Origin: Cephalopachus bancanus
Lineage: Eukaryota; Chordata; Mammalia; Primates; Tarsiidae
Assembly (NCBI GenBank): GCA_027257055.1
Contig: JAPVLO010000138.1
Coordinates: 248,001 to 312,000, forward strand
Length of the DNA: 64,000 bases
Direction: 5' to 3'
Position 1 is the stretch's first letter, and the number at the start of each line of letters is the position of its first letter. Positions 14,681-27,877 of the stretch are shown here, in pieces. The notes beneath the pieces were generated by a model that ran no database searches, was not told the origin of the DNA, and saw nothing but the letters and a program-made list of their open reading frames with translations. Position numbers and translations under genes: made by a program.

Positions 14681-17360
14681 CTTTATAAAGACAATCATTT
14701 TATTCTTTTTAGTTATTTTTTATGTAAAGCTATACTCTCTAAAATCACCTGGGGAGAACATTGCATACAACTTCTGGTATGGGGGAACTAAGTTCTCTGT
14801 GTATATGAGGAGTGGCCATCTTTGTTTTAAATATTTTGTGTTAGAATGCTCTTTTCTTTTCCCAGTAAAGAGTCATAATTTCAATTTATTTAAATATATT
14901 TGTAATAAACTTGTGTATCTAAGTTTATTTGTAAGTTGAAAGTACAAACTGAAAAAAATAGTTTAAAATGTTGCAAGCCTTAAAGGTCACAACTGGTGAA
15001 TATAAAAAAGCATCATCTATATCCTAAAATTCTCTGTACATACTAAAAGTCCAAAAATAAATGAGAATGATAAGCTCAAAACAAAGTAACTGCAGAAAGA
15101 CCAAAAAATATAGTAGATGTAATAAATGTAAATATTTTAAGTTCTAAAAATAATGACTATTATTGGGTTTAAATTTTCTTTGAATATACTATTTACAGCA
15201 AAGTTACCTAAAGCAAATTATATCTAGCATCAAAAGTAAAAGGATGATCAATTCTTTTATATACCATATGATATTGTCAAGTACATAGTATATTATACTA
15301 TATTTTCTAAGAGAAAGTGAAAAACAAAAAGTATCACATGAAACTTTAATCTACTATTCTTATTCTTTATGAGTAAAACTAGACTAGAAATAGCAATGTG
15401 GGGGGGAGTAGATAGCTTGATTATTAATACAATTGTATTAATATACAGCCTTTTGTACACTAAGCATTCAAATGTTTCCTAGTATGCTCTTGATTAGATA
15501 TTTAATATTAGAGACAACATATTTGTACTAATGTCTAGGAACAGATATGTAATTCTACATCTGGCTTGACTGTATCTGAAGATGATAAGAAACTATATTA
15601 TAAATAAATATAGGGGACAGTTTTCTTCCATATATGCTGGTAAAGCATTAAATGTAGCTCATGGACATTAAGTTAAAACTATTTGCCTAGGAGGCTCAAC
15701 CAAATATAACCTGAAGAATATTTTTTTAAACTTTTCTTGAATTTCCATAATTGGTACACATTATATATGAGACTTAGGAAATAAAAACTTATTTAAACAT
15801 TTACATATAAAACATTATTTGGGATAATACCTTGGAGTAGGCTTTAGATTATTACCCAATTGTTTTCTTTTTGGAAACGTTTTACGTATATTAATTCCCA
15901 AGAATAGAGCATTATGCTGTACTTTTTAAAAAATGACAAATTAGACAAATTTAGAAGTTCTAACAGTGGCGGCTTATGTGTTGTACACCTTCTAAATGTT
16001 TGATGTATTGAATAAAAGCCTGTAGAAATCTGCATAGAGAAGTGTATTTTGCTTTTCTTTAAATCCAGAAATTCAAAAGTAGTACAGTATCTTTTTGAAA
16101 TAGACTTATTGAAACAAATGAGTTTAATATACTTGGCATTATTTTTGAAAATCTAAATGGATCCTATTTATATATGTTAAATAAATTGTAAGTTATGAAA
16201 AACTAGAAACATCATGAGTCTGCTTAAACCTTAGATAGCTAATTTACTTTTGAAAGTTCTATTGTGGTTAATCAGAGCTGTGGTATCTTTACTACTATGA
16301 AAGAAGCGTAGCACCTATTTTATCATTTATGCATAGAATACTACACTTGAATGATAAATATAAAACTTAAAATTATACTTTTGAATGAAGAATTTTACTT
16401 ATTTGGGCACAGATCATTAAAATACACTACACACCTCCATGGGTCCATAAGGTGAAATCAATACATTTTAATTTTTGTGATAACTAATCATTAATACTAA
16501 TGTGTAAGTGCAAATACAGAGTGATATTTAGCAGTTATGGCAGTGTCTGGATGTGTTCTTGACACATTGCTAAGGTGTTTGAATACTTATCTGTGTTCTT
16601 TTCAGTTTCTCCTTAGGATCTGATTTATCCTAAAAGCTGCAGCAAATGAGATGACTAATGTCAGCATACTTCCCTCTCTAGATGTCCGGATGCCTATGCT
16701 TCTAAGCAATAGACAGTGGATACAAATGTCCAAATTTGTGTGAATTTAGTACAATTGGAAAAACAAGTGTGTTATGTATTAAGAATATGTCTTCTTATAA
16801 CGTGTATCCAATTTATACATGGCTTTTATAAGAACAGTTCTGTCTGACCTTTTAAAGGTGCTTTTGCTTGTTTTTTTGTTTGTTTGCTTTTGTAACATAT
16901 AGAATGGAATCCTCTTTTTACATGAATACTAGACCAGTACAAAAATGATAATTTTCCAAATGATCTCTCTTCTCCAATTTTTCTGAATATACCATTCAGA
17001 ATAATATGAGTTCATATTATTAGGATAGTATTTTTTTCTTAGTAAATTAAAATGAATGGAAAAATATTTAGAATGAGTAACTATTTCATACCTATATATT
17101 AAGTTCTTTAGAAGATAGTTTTAAAATCGATTTTTTCCACATAAAAATTGTGCATAAAAATTGATAACAACTGGCAGAATAAATAATATGCCTGAAATAC
17201 ACAACTAAATTTTGTTTATACTTTGAATATAAAATACTAACCCAGCTGTTTTAGTATTTATGTTTAGATTATCTTTTGCATTTCCTAAGTTATTAATATG
17301 ACCAATTGTACAAGTTCAGCTTCATTCATTTGAGAGCATTACTTAAGTACTTTATTCATG
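14681..17360. other. AT-rich intergenic
   Basis: No gene or identifiable repeat in 2.7 kb of A/T-rich sequence. It includes the perfect 20-base palindrome attaatacaattgtattaat at 15423-15442. Confidence 0.4.
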
Positions 17361-17450
17361 TTTATAGTCGCACAAATACTTATTGAGTATCTTCTGTATG
17401 CATAACAATACCATAGACACTGAGGATATAAAAGATGTATAATAAGGTGT
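17361..17450 (+). mobile_element. L2-like fragment
   Basis: 'cttattgagtatcttctgta' followed by 'agacactgaggatataaaa' resembles the L2 3' region phrase for a life-cycle of increasing size classes common in mammalian L2. Short and diverged. Confidence 0.5.
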
Positions 17451-19365
17451 GGAATTATTGATACGTACATAAGAAAAGATTTATTGATGTTATAATAAAA
17501 TGAAAACATAATCTCTTACATTCTAACTGGGCAAACAGACTGCAACTGTAACTATAATAAATAATTGCATTATATAGTACTTTATGTAGTGTTAAGTGCC
17601 TCATTGAGAAGATAACTTTTGATACCTGAAGAAAATATAGCATTGGTAAAGCTCTTTCCAGGCCTAAGGAAAAAGGGAAAAAATTTGTCTACTCCACTTT
17701 ATCATTTGTTTACTTCTAAACACTTAGATGCTATCTTACCCTTAATGTAAATATTTAGTTTTCACTATGATTATTTAAAATGCATAAAGTTCTACAGGAT
17801 TTGTAATGCACTCTTAGAAAACGTTCTTCATACCAAAAGTATCTGTATCAAAATATTAGGAATAGATAAATGTAAGTTGCGCTTAAAAGTGAAGAATGAG
17901 AATACAATTTAGACTTCTATTATATAGACCTCCGTTTACTGCTATGAATCAGATTTTTATTTATCATGCACTACTCCTTGAAATGTGATTCACAAGAAGG
18001 TTTTGGCTGACATAGAGAGACAAATCCTTAGAGATTCTGTGCTCCGATTGCTTCCAGGGTATGAGGGATTAGCCCTTAAAGGAGAATACAATGGATAAAT
18101 TTCATGGAAATATTTAGAGAGAAAACAGAGTCTGTAATTTATTTCTGAGAAAGTCATACACTACATAATGCACAGTGACTGAACAAACACATATCAAAAT
18201 TCACTTGAAGGGTTTAAATGGATTCAGTGGTTTTGAATAGAAGAATTTGATTGATAGTATAAGGAATACTATGGTGATAATTTTATAAGAGCAAAGTAAA
18301 ATATACATACACATAAGGAAGACATATACACCTATAAAAATCACCCAATTTGAATTTTTAAGATGAGAGTGTGACTAAAGATCTCTTAAAAATAAATGAC
18401 CCATTTCATGGTCCTTTAATTCATTTATATTTTTTGCATTCAGTTAATCAGTAAAACTCTATTGGAAAGCCCCCAAGTGGCAGATGCTACCTCTGTATTG
18501 GGGACAAGTTGAAAAAATAAGCAAGAGTCACAATCTTCTGGAGGTGAAAAAGATAATTCAATGATAAAAGGTTAATATTTACCATATAATCAAAAGCTAA
18601 TGCAAGTTACAGTAATTTAGAAAAGTCTTGTGTAGCCTAAGCAGTTAGTGAAGTTCTTTCTGAGAAGCTTTACTGTAAGCTGAGAATTGAATATCAAGGT
18701 ATCACTGCTTTGAAAGCCTTGGGGAAAGAATCTAAAAGTAAGAAAATATTTCATGTAAATTTAGTGGCGGCTGATTGAGGTTTCTCCACAAGCAAATTTG
18801 CATTTACTTCATTCACTGTTTTCTTAAACTTTCATGGAGATACTGCTGCAAACTCTAACAACAAAATTTTTTTCTATTGCTTTCTTTAATAATAGTTTTC
18901 TTTACTTTCCTATCTTTCAGTTACATATGAAATATATATGACATATATATGACATATATAATAGTTTAAAAACATTGGCCTCAATCCTCCACATAAGAAT
19001 TCCATGGAAGACATAGTGATGAGGTGATATAAACTGATATAGATAAGAGAAGATATATATTATTTTAATATGTTGTTACTTATGTTAAATAACTTTATGT
19101 ATTAAATAATATATATATCATTCCATGCACATATATAATGTATATTCAAATATAGTTCTTTATCACTATTCTTAAGACTTGAAAGTTACATTGAAACTGA
19201 TAAACTGAGTGCTCAATTAGTGGCAAATCTATAAAGAAAAGCAGGATAAATGCAAAACTTCAAGGATCCTTCTCGAAATCTAGCGAATTAGCATGCTGCA
19301 TTTAACATGCATCCACAATTTAACAGGCTACTTCGTTTAGGAGGAAGAGCTGAATTTCCCTCTCT
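17451..19365. other. AT-rich intergenic with TA-rich patches
   Basis: Possible L2 remnant at about 18430-18600 ('ggcagatgctacctctgta', 'gggacaagttg'). TA-rich simple sequence at 18925-18965 and 19045-19150 includes (atatatgac)n. No gene. Confidence 0.4.
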
Positions 19366-19885
19366 TCAGTGAGGACTCAAATTGACAACTCACTTCTTAC
19401 ACAATCTGAAATGGGAAAAACAATATCCTTCCTGTTGAGAAACCTTGCAGACGTGACCTTAACTAAATTATTTAAGTTAACCAGTAATGCCATGTCATCG
19501 TATCTTGTACCCCATAATATAATAAGGTATGATTTGATGAAGAAAGAATTCCACCTTTATAACTTCTTCCCTAAAATCTGTAATTCCAGTCTAATGAGAA
19601 AACATCAGTCCCAAATTGGGGGGCATTTCCCGATATCCGTAACTATTGCAAAAATGTTAATGGCAAAGAATCACAGATTGGAAGAAACTAAGGAGAGATG
19701 GCTCTAGATGCAGCAGGGTACATCAACTGGAATCCAGAAACATAAAATTTAACTTTGATAAGTGTACTATCATTATGTACAAAACTAACATTAGGGGAAG
19801 CTGGGTAAATGGCAGAGAGAACCCTCTATGTTAACTTTTTTATCCCTCATAAATGTAAAATACTTAAAAATAAAACATTTTTAGA
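19366..19885 (+). mobile_element. L1M LINE 3' UTR
   Basis: It follows the familiar L1M 3' UTR order: 'cttacacaatctgaaatggg', 'gtaccccataatataataag', 'gaatcacagattggaagaaa', 'aacattaggggaagctgggt' and a terminal 'aaaataaaac'. The 112-residue frame across it reflects this remnant. Confidence 0.7.
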
Positions 19886-21580
19886 ATTATGGAATAAAAG
19901 TGTCAGTTATCTTATAGTTAGGTACATTAAAATTTCTAATTCTCTCTCTATTTTTCTTCTGGTATAATTCTTATTTTCAATCTACATTAGAGAAGTAGCT
20001 ATCCCTGATACCGCTTGCAAGTATCGTGTTGCTATTTAGAACTCAAGTTGTTTTACTTTAATTTTAGCATCTGATGTTTAGACTGTATCATTCATTCCCA
20101 TGCAAAAAAACCGAGTGAATACAATTCAATTATGTAAAATAATATATGGAGATGGCTCTAAAAAGTGTGTTATGCATAATTGTAATTTACACAAGATGTG
20201 CTCTGAATCTTCTTTCCAGAAGATGTAAACAAAATGATACTCTCAAATTAATATTTAGCTTTTCAGACATTGCATCACTGATGCTGAAGAAGGATTAAGG
20301 CATTAGAGGCTAAAATCTGTCAAATATGGTTGTGCATTCAAGATTCATTTATTGAACCGTGAACATGCTTGTATTTTCCACAAAAATTTCACTCCCAAAA
20401 ATGAATACTGTATGTGATGATTAATGCCAACAAAGACAAAAATAGACCACACTTGTGTCATACATTCTGTTGTTTTTTTATTTGTAATTATGAAGTCTTG
20501 ATATATTACCCTACAAGCAAGTACGATGAGATAATGTACTTTACAAATTTATTTAAATATTTTTTCTCAGTGAAAAAAAAAAGAACAGTTTTTCCATCTC
20601 AATATAGCTGGGTTTTAGGAGAGGGCAGGTGCACAGGGATGCCCATACCTGAGACACTGTCTCACCTGCTGGTGATTAGCCGCATCCCACCAAGTGCCTT
20701 CAGAAAGATCTGTTCGCTAAATGATTGGATTTCATCACCATTTTGCATATGTGTAGATTTGAAGATAACCAACCTCTTCACAAACCTTTATCTTCCATAT
20801 ATAGTAGAGTTACATAGTACATTACGAAAGGAACGATATTTACCCGTTCAATATTAATACTCTCTTTAACCTTGAAGACTGCAAAGTCTACAAAGTGAGA
20901 TCTGATTTGCAGAACACAGCTCCAATATGAGGAATGGGGTGTTTGTCTTATTCTTGTGACTGTGAGTCAGTGGGAGAATGTCGCAACTCCATGCAATTAA
21001 TTGAATACACATTAGCTTTGTGAGACCAGAATTTTAGAAAAAGTGAAGGCTGAGCCATTTATAGGTAGAGTAATAGATGAGTAAAAATGTGGTATTGTAT
21101 GGAAACAAAAAATAAAAGCTGTGAGATGGTTAGGTGTGCAGAAAGCAGAGGGTCGGTGATCCTGGAGCTCAGGAGTGAGTTGGGAAAATGAAGGTAAATC
21201 ACAGAAGCCAAGAAATGAGGGTGGCTTGCAGTGTGTGAGAGAGAGGTCAACATAGCGTGGGAAGAACATAAGAAGCAGTGAAACAAAAATTCGGATTTTT
21301 GATGGAGGGATGACGTGACCTTTGATCCAAGAGTTTCAGTAGACTTGTGAGCATGTCTCTTCATGGTGAAGCAGCCAGTGACTTACACAGAAATGCAGAA
21401 GCAGGCAGCTCTTGGGAAATGCGACAGCCAAGCACAGTTGTCCTGACACCAGCATTTCTGTAACTTCTGATTACATTTCAGGACTGAGAAATGACCCAAT
21501 ATTTCATTCTCCCTTTTTTTTTTCTTTTTACCATGAAAACATGCACATTTTAAAAATACTATTCTGCCTATTATTTCTAG
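19886..21580. other. Intergenic; possible old LINE remnants
   Basis: A 147-residue sense frame at 20414-20857 contains no recognisable domain. The GC-richer core at about 20610-20750 is unassigned. Sequence at about 21010-21370 resembles L2 only weakly. Confidence 0.35.
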
Positions 21581-21760
21581 TTCTTTAAACATTTGCTAGA
21601 TTTCTGCTATGTACAAATTATATTCTTAGGCACTCTAGGGGATACTAAAGTGAATAAGACATGCTCTACCTCTCCTTAGGAAAATAATATTTTAAAAAAG
21701 GGATTTGAAACTTAATGGCAAAGAATATAGGGTACAGCAGGCCTGACTCTATAAAACAAC
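21581..21760 (+). mobile_element. L2 fragment
   Basis: 'catttgctagatttctgcta', 'ttcttaggcactctagggga' and 'gaataagacatgctctac' follow the L2 3' region. Diverged sense copy. Confidence 0.55.
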
Positions 21761-22017
21761 ATAAAATAATTCTCTCCAAGCGCTCAGGAGGGATTAATGC
21801 CTAAGGAAGTTGGTAGAATCCGACTGGGAAGAACTCTTAATGCCCTGCTGTAGAAAATGAAGTTTATTTTATGAACAATGAAGTGCATTGTTTATGATAG
21901 TAATAAACTCTTGTTTTTAACGTTGAGAGAGGAGATAGTCACAAGCTCATTAGGCAGACAGAGAAGGAGGGTCTCCAGGAGGCTAACACCTTCGAGAACT
22001 CACCCTGCACTACCCAT

Positions 22018-22530
22018 GTTGTATAATTGTTGGCTGAAAATACAGTTAATGTGGGTAAGAATATTCTATCAACCCAAGATATACTGCTGAAACGGACTTT
22101 TTGCTGCTTAAACACAGGCGCAGTGGCTTAACCAAATGTCCTAACTTGACCTTGGCTTATTATAATATCATTATCGTAGCATTAGTATTGAACTTTTAGC
22201 CCCCTGAGTGGGCTTTTCTGAGGTACTTATGGGTAATATTCAAGATGAAGTAACTACGGTCAAGGACCCACAAGAGCAATAAGAATTGGGTCTCAGGAAG
22301 TAAGGGACAGATGAGGTGTAAATGAGAGAAACGCCCCCAGAAAAGATAAGATAAAAACCACAAACAAACTCTGGGCACCTTATCCATTCCGGGCCCCCTC
22401 TCTTTTTCTAGAGAGCTTTATTGCTTAATAAACTTCTTTCTCTCATTCTTTTGGTGTCAACCTTCCACCGTCTTCAAGAACCCGAGGTTGCTGGTTTAAG
22501 CTGACAGTGGAGTTCAAAACTCCTGCAACA
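22018..22530 (+). mobile_element. ERV1-like solitary LTR (5' end uncertain)
   Basis: It has LTR architecture. A TGTTG start candidate at 22017-22021 is matched by a CAACA end at 22526-22530, with a polyadenylation signal aataaa at about 22426 followed by a CT-rich stretch and a U5-like segment. 'cttttagccccctgagtggg' and 'ataaaaaccac' are also LTR-like. No TSD, primer-binding site or internal coding region was found, so it is called solitary. It could be a 3'-terminal fragment of a larger copy. No coding capacity. Confidence 0.6.
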
Positions 22531-24291
22531 GTGTCAGTTGTGAGTCTAGAAGGTAGAATTGGTCAAGAAAAACACCCTAGACCTTAGCTCTTCACGCTAG
22601 GAGGATGAACTCTGCAGAACTTTATGTTGCCTGGAAAGTTAGGTTGGGCTTTGTCTAAACCAAGGCACAGCATTTGCCTTTGTGGCACTGTCAGTGGACT
22701 CTCCCACAGATGTGAAACTTTGGTCTGCAACCACTTTCCCAAGTGCTAAAGCAGTAAGCCTCTTCTAAGAGAGGCATAATCCTAGCTCCAAGAAAGATGG
22801 TAGGTAGAGGATTATTTTTGACATTTTGGAGGGAATGTGCTGGAACACTCTCCTCAGTCCCAAGGTGATAAAAACAGACCCGCACGGGTTCCCTGTAGAA
22901 GATGCCATCTCTTAGTTTGGCTGGGATAAATCTGAAGACACTCTGCAGAAGTACTATGACTCATGTTCTTGGAAGGAGTCATCTCTATATTGATCCAAAC
23001 AAAGAATATTTATTTTAAGATTGGCAGCTAACTACTCTGGTCTGTTCCTCAGGGGAAAAAAAGGAAAGAAAAAATATGGGGTCGTCCTTCTTGGAAATAG
23101 GAGCATATAATTCTCAAAACATTTGGCAGATTTTTGCATTATCCAGGTAAAATGGAAGAAGAAAAATATGCCCTTTTTCCATATAATTTGCAGGACTAAC
23201 ACTTACAGACACAGCATTTCAAAAGGTACAGCCACATTATTTGTCAAAACATGACACTAAAGAAGCTTATTTATAGCAGTAAGTACAATGATGCACAATT
23301 AGCCACATCGTGTCTACTCTGCACACACCTCCCCCGGTTATCATGCTGATATTTTCTTGACAAAATGAAATGGGAACACATTATTCTTGTTTCTGTATGA
23401 TGGCACATGAATTTCCTCTACAATGGAGCCTCTGAGGATTTGGTAAGAGCAGTTGAAGAGCTGTGAACTGCACTTAAGGATATTTAAAATAAAAGTCTTT
23501 AATAAATGGGAGTCATTTTGCTTCTTCAGCTGCTCTTAAGGACAGCAGCCCACAAGGGGAGAAAGTACGAGAACGAGTGAACGCTTAATAAATATTTGTC
23601 GAATTGAACGGAGTCAGTAATTGATTATTCTTTAACCACATAAGAAATTCTAGAGCTTTTAGCAGAGGTTTGCTGGCAGTTGAGCTCAATCCATCCAACG
23701 TGAGAGGGCCAGGCAGGTAGAAAGTCCTCCTGGCAAGGCAGCCTGCCCCAACATGGAATGTTATATGGTGTCAGAATACTGTTTAGGGGAGTGTAGTTGC
23801 TGGCAATATAGATGGTTAAAAATGTGTCTTTTTAAGCTAGAGCAAACAATGGCAGCAGTTTCTGACACATAATAGATTCTTAAAGCCATTATGAATGTTA
23901 TTTTCTTTTCTTCCCTTTCAGGGTGGAAAATAAGACACATTCCTCTGAAATTATCAAGTCTTGAGCACTAGAAAAGTCCCCGTAATTGTCTTCAAACACA
24001 GTGGTGTCTTGATGCTCTGGTCACAAACTCAATTTTGAAAAGAAAAACAACAACAACAACAAAAAAAAACCCCTAAATGCCTCATAATCTAAAGCCCAAG
24101 CACTACCAAGCAGATAACGTCTGACACAAGCAGACCCTTATTTTTTTTTAAGTTCTTTCTTATTTTGTCCTCATAAGAAGAAAACCTTATAAATACATTT
24201 TTACCTTTTGGGGCATTTAAGAAATTATATTTGTTATAATTTATATCTTTGTGTGGTATAAAGAAATAAATATTGTACAGAGATATGTGGG
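22531..24291. other. Intergenic, with an L2-like terminus
   Basis: No gene. At about 23570-23612 the string 'cttaataaatatttgtcgaa' resembles an L2 or MIR-family 3' terminus. (CAA)n-A run at 24048-24070. The rest is unrecognised. Confidence 0.4.
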
Positions 24292-24415
24292 GCATTGCTT
24301 CTCAAACACAGCACAGTTGAGATTTTGGGCTGGATATGTCCTTGTTTTGAGAGGTCTCTAGCCTATACACACTAGATGTAGTCCCTGCCAGTGTTGATAC
24401 TCAAAAATGTCTCCT
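24292..24415 (+). mobile_element. MER20 (hAT-Charlie MITE), 5' half
   Basis: 'ttgcttctcaaacacagcac', 'agattttgggctggat', 'acactagatg' and 'caaaaatgtctcc' follow MER20. The element is interrupted by an Alu and resumes at 24713. Confidence 0.8.
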
Positions 24416-24712
24416 GGCTGGGCATGGTGGCTCATGCCTGTAATTCCAGCACTTTGGGAAGCCAATGGGAGAGGATTGGGCTTGAAGCCAGGAGTTTGAG
24501 TCCAGCCTGGGCAACATAGTGAGACTCCATCTTTACCAAAGAAGAAAAAGAAATACAATTAGCCGGGTATGATGGCATGCACCTGTAGTCTACACTACTC
24601 AAGAGGCTGAGGTGGGAGGATCACTTGAACCCAGGAGTTCAAGGTTATAATGAACTATGTGCCACTGAACTCCATTCTAGACAATAGAGTAAGACTCTGT
24701 CTTTAAAAAAAA
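24416..24712 (+). mobile_element. Alu dimer (older type) inserted in MER20
   Basis: Sense Alu from 'ggctgggcatggtggctcat' to an A-rich end. Its 'aacttg', 'ccaggag' and right-arm wording follow the old general Alu form and not the GC-rich subfamily. Probable diverged TSD: aaaaatgtctcc before, aaaaaagtatcc after. Confidence 0.9.
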
Positions 24713-24769
24713 GTATCCAGAGATTACGATGACTCCAGGGAAACTAAATTGCTGATTGAACAATATTGA
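24713..24769 (+). mobile_element. MER20, 3' half
   Basis: 'tccagagattacgatgactc', 'aactaaattgctgattgaac' continue MER20 from the position reached at 24415 down to its terminal inverted repeat. Confidence 0.75.
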
Positions 24770-24939
24770 CTAGGATAACCAATAAGTTATGAGTATGCTG
24801 TTCTACTTGGTTGTGTGTTTATAATATAGACCTAAAAGGTACAGGTAATTTTATAAGGATGGTGGGCTTTCTTTGCTTTAATATGCTTTGAAAAGTTAGT
24901 CAGTGACTAGTGTTAGTATTTAATGAGTGTTTACACCAT

Positions 24940-25150
24940 GGTTCTTCTTTATATTCTTATAAAATAATGCAAGTCCGTTTTATAATAGACTTCATATACA
25001 GAACTAGGGTGATCATATATATTATCTAATCCCTAACCAATCAGAATGCAGAGGAATGCACATCTCACAGTTAAATAAGTTGATATTCAGAGGACTTACA
25101 TTGTCCAAGATCACACATTTAGAGCCTAAACCCAGCTCTTCTTATTAAAA
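24940..25150 (+). mobile_element. MIR-like fragment
   Basis: The order 'ataatgcaagtcc', 'tctaatccctaacc', 'gttaaataagttg', 'ccaagatcacacattta' and 'agcctaaacccagctct' follows the MIR core and 3' end at high divergence. Confidence 0.5.
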
Positions 25151-25224
25151 TGCATGGCCTTTGACAATATGATGCAATTGCTTGTTGTGGGAGCCGGGGT
25201 AAAATATTCTATCCTGTCTATATT

Positions 25225-25229
25225 CTATA

Positions 25230-25245
<16 letters not shown>
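25225..25245. repeat. (TA)n microsatellite at Alu tail
   Basis: About ten TA steps lie between the TSD (25213-25224) and the Alu T-run. They lie inside the insertion and so arose from, or with, the poly-A tail. Confidence 0.85.
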
Positions 25246-25263
<18 letters not shown>

Positions 25264-25540
25264 TTTGAGTTGGAGTCTCACTCGGTTGCCCAGACTGGAG
25301 TGCAGTGGCTGCTTTCGGCCACGGCAGCCTCGCCTGCTGGGCTCCGGCGATCCTTCCACCTCAGCCTTCCAAGTAGCCGGGATTACAGGCATGCGCTTCC
25401 ACTCCCGGCTGATTTTTTTGATTTATTGTAGAGATGAGGTCTCGCTGCCCAGGCAGATCTCGAACCCGCGGGCTCAGGCAATCCACTCACTTCAGCCTCC
25501 CAAAGGCGCAGGATTACAGGCTGAGCCACCAAGCCCGGCT
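25246..25540 (-). mobile_element. Alu, GC-rich lineage-specific subfamily, antisense
   Basis: Complete antisense dimer. A perfect 12-bp TSD, cctgtctatatt, lies at 25213-25224 and 25541-25552. The B-box palindrome and right-arm hairpin are present with one or two substitutions. The 134-residue sense frame over it is not a gene. Confidence 0.93.
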
Positions 25541-25552
25541 CCTGTCTATATT

Positions 25553-27680
25553 TTATAGGCATACTATTTAAACTGCTATTATTTTAAAGTCTTCTCAATA
25601 GCTCAAAACTTTCTATACACTAAAATTTTGAAACACTGTAATATTGATTATTTTTCTATACATTTTAAATATTGTTTTGGGGTATCGTTTCATTGATATC
25701 AACTCAGACACAGAAATGTTTCTCCATAACTTTTAGGAATCTCTTTACTAAAACTATACAGTGTATTAGAGGGAAAATGTTAGATTATATTACTCATTTG
25801 TAATTTTGTTTCTTTGTCATGTAGGAAATGCTCAACTTGCTGACTTAAGAACCTTCCCTTGCCTGAAGAGCCTAAGTAAACTACAATTACCAATTATGTA
25901 AAGGTGTCTAAAATATTTTCTTTCATGATTAATATAAAACTGAACCATAATTGTTGTTCATTAAAGTCAGTATATATTTTTACAAGGGCATAAATAAAAA
26001 CTCTTGCCTAAAAAATGACGGTTTACAAAAGTGATTTTGATAGATTTTTCCTAGGACAAACATACTATTTCATCAAATCTCTACAAACCTTGAAGCTTTC
26101 TTAGAGTATTTTGTTTAAAGGTATAAGGTAATCATCATATTTCATTGAAACGGCATACATATTTATTTCACATCTCAACATATCTGAATTTGTGAAGTAT
26201 CTTAAAATCCCTGGTGTAACAATCTAATTGGGAGTGTTTTTCTCTTTCTTATAAGTGAATAAAATAATAATGCAAGTTACAGTTGATACTCCAGTCAAAT
26301 AAATTATAAAATTTGAGCTGTATCAAAACACGTTAATGCTCAAAATTTTTATCCTAAAAATATAATTTATGTGTTAAATGAGTTGGGTAATAATATAAAA
26401 TGCTCATTGTAATTTTCATGGGATATGATTTAATTTCTGTGATAGAAATCTATAAAAGACATGAAACTCTAAAATATTTTTAGCCTCAATTTTTTATGCT
26501 GTCATGTTTTGACAGCTTTTTTGTTCATTGTTTTTATCTCCATGCTAAGTGTATGTATAAACGATTTGAACGATATCAGATAAACCTTTTAAAAATGCAT
26601 ACATAAGTGACCAAAGAAATGCCATATTTCTACAAAATAATTTATTAATTCCAATAATAGGCTCTTGGCCCTTTGTAGGTACTCAAAAGTATTTGATAGA
26701 AAACTGAGAATGATAATTACACATAATTATAATTATTTCTATGTTTGCTCAGGATATTTTCTGCCTAGTAATTATTTTTATCATTTATATAGTAATTTAT
26801 TATATTGATATGTAATTTGCATAGATTCTAGCAGTTGTATTTTTTCAGATTTGTATGTCCTTAAAAATATCCTGTACATGCCAATCAGTGTAACCTAGTT
26901 TGAACAGGAATATTATCATAGGATTACATTTGGTTATCTGTCTTTTTCTAAGCATGAAAAGCCCTTGATATTCTATCTTTTAACTGAGCACTTCAAAAAT
27001 GAAGAGCAAATAGACAAGGTTCTGAAGTTTGCATCTGTTGATGCAGAAAGTAAGCTATTAATATTACATATATTCAAACTAATCACAGTTTATGGAATTA
27101 ACTGTAAGTGAAACCACGTGGAATGACATTTCATGCTTCTGATTTCTTGTGAGTTGAAAGGGAGATGTTTTTCTCTGACAGATTACGAGGATTTGGTATC
27201 GACTCTCCATCCCTCACGTTTAAGTTGCAATTTTTGTTTTTTCTATGACTGATAGAAGGAGCCTAAACCTTGAATACATAATCTCTCATTCCCAGTAATC
27301 CAAACCTAAAGTGAGCCAGGGATTCGACGCAACTATGGCGGTAATTGAAGTGTAAATCAGCAGCTCATTTTGATAGAAAATTCTGATGTTACGCTCAAGA
27401 GAATACTTGAGTAATGTATATACGTGTATGTTCTGAAATAAACAATATACAGAACATGCTGAGTATGTCCTTGCCTGTCCTCCAGAAGCTAGCTGTTTTA
27501 ACAAGAAAGGTCCTGATGTACTTGGACACAACAGACTTGGAATGAATGGAGTAAGTGATGATTCATTTGAAAAAATAGTCATGAATTAACTCATAATTTT
27601 GTGAGTTAGGAATCCAGGCATGCTTCGGGTAGGGGGATCCTCTGGCTGAGAGGCTCTCTCAAAGCTGCAATCAGTACATA
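25553..27680. other. AT-rich intergenic
   Basis: No gene. 'ggccctttgtaggtactcaa' at about 26670 is a possible L2 tail. The rest is unrecognised. Confidence 0.4.
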
Positions 27681-27877
27681 CGAGGTGCAACAATTAGGTT
27701 TGTAACTTGTACAATTAGTAAAAGTGTGACATACCTCACTGATGAGTATCACTACGGTCAACTTCGGAGTCCTCCCCTTGGTAAGCTATGCACCGACGCC
27801 AGCACCTAGTCCACCTGCCAAAACAATTTTGGAACTCTTTTTTCTGGAATGGCCATCAGAGCTGTTGTCGTTATTTC
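27681..27877 (-). mobile_element. Mariner 3' end fragment (left arm of fold-back)
   Basis: Read on the minus strand it gives the transposase C-terminal region and 3' terminal repeat. Its left edge starts 'cgaggtgcaacaattagg' directly after a TA at 27679-27680, the mariner target site. It is the inverted partner of sequence at about 28065-28266. Coding is broken. Confidence 0.75.

Noticed and set aside
20414..20857. 147-residue sense frame
   Set aside because: Longest frame in the window, but it has no recognisable domain, no supporting splice or promoter context, and a composition like the surrounding AT-rich DNA.
22531..22900. Possible provirus interior downstream of the LTR
   Set aside because: No primer-binding site or viral coding similarity was visible, and no second LTR.
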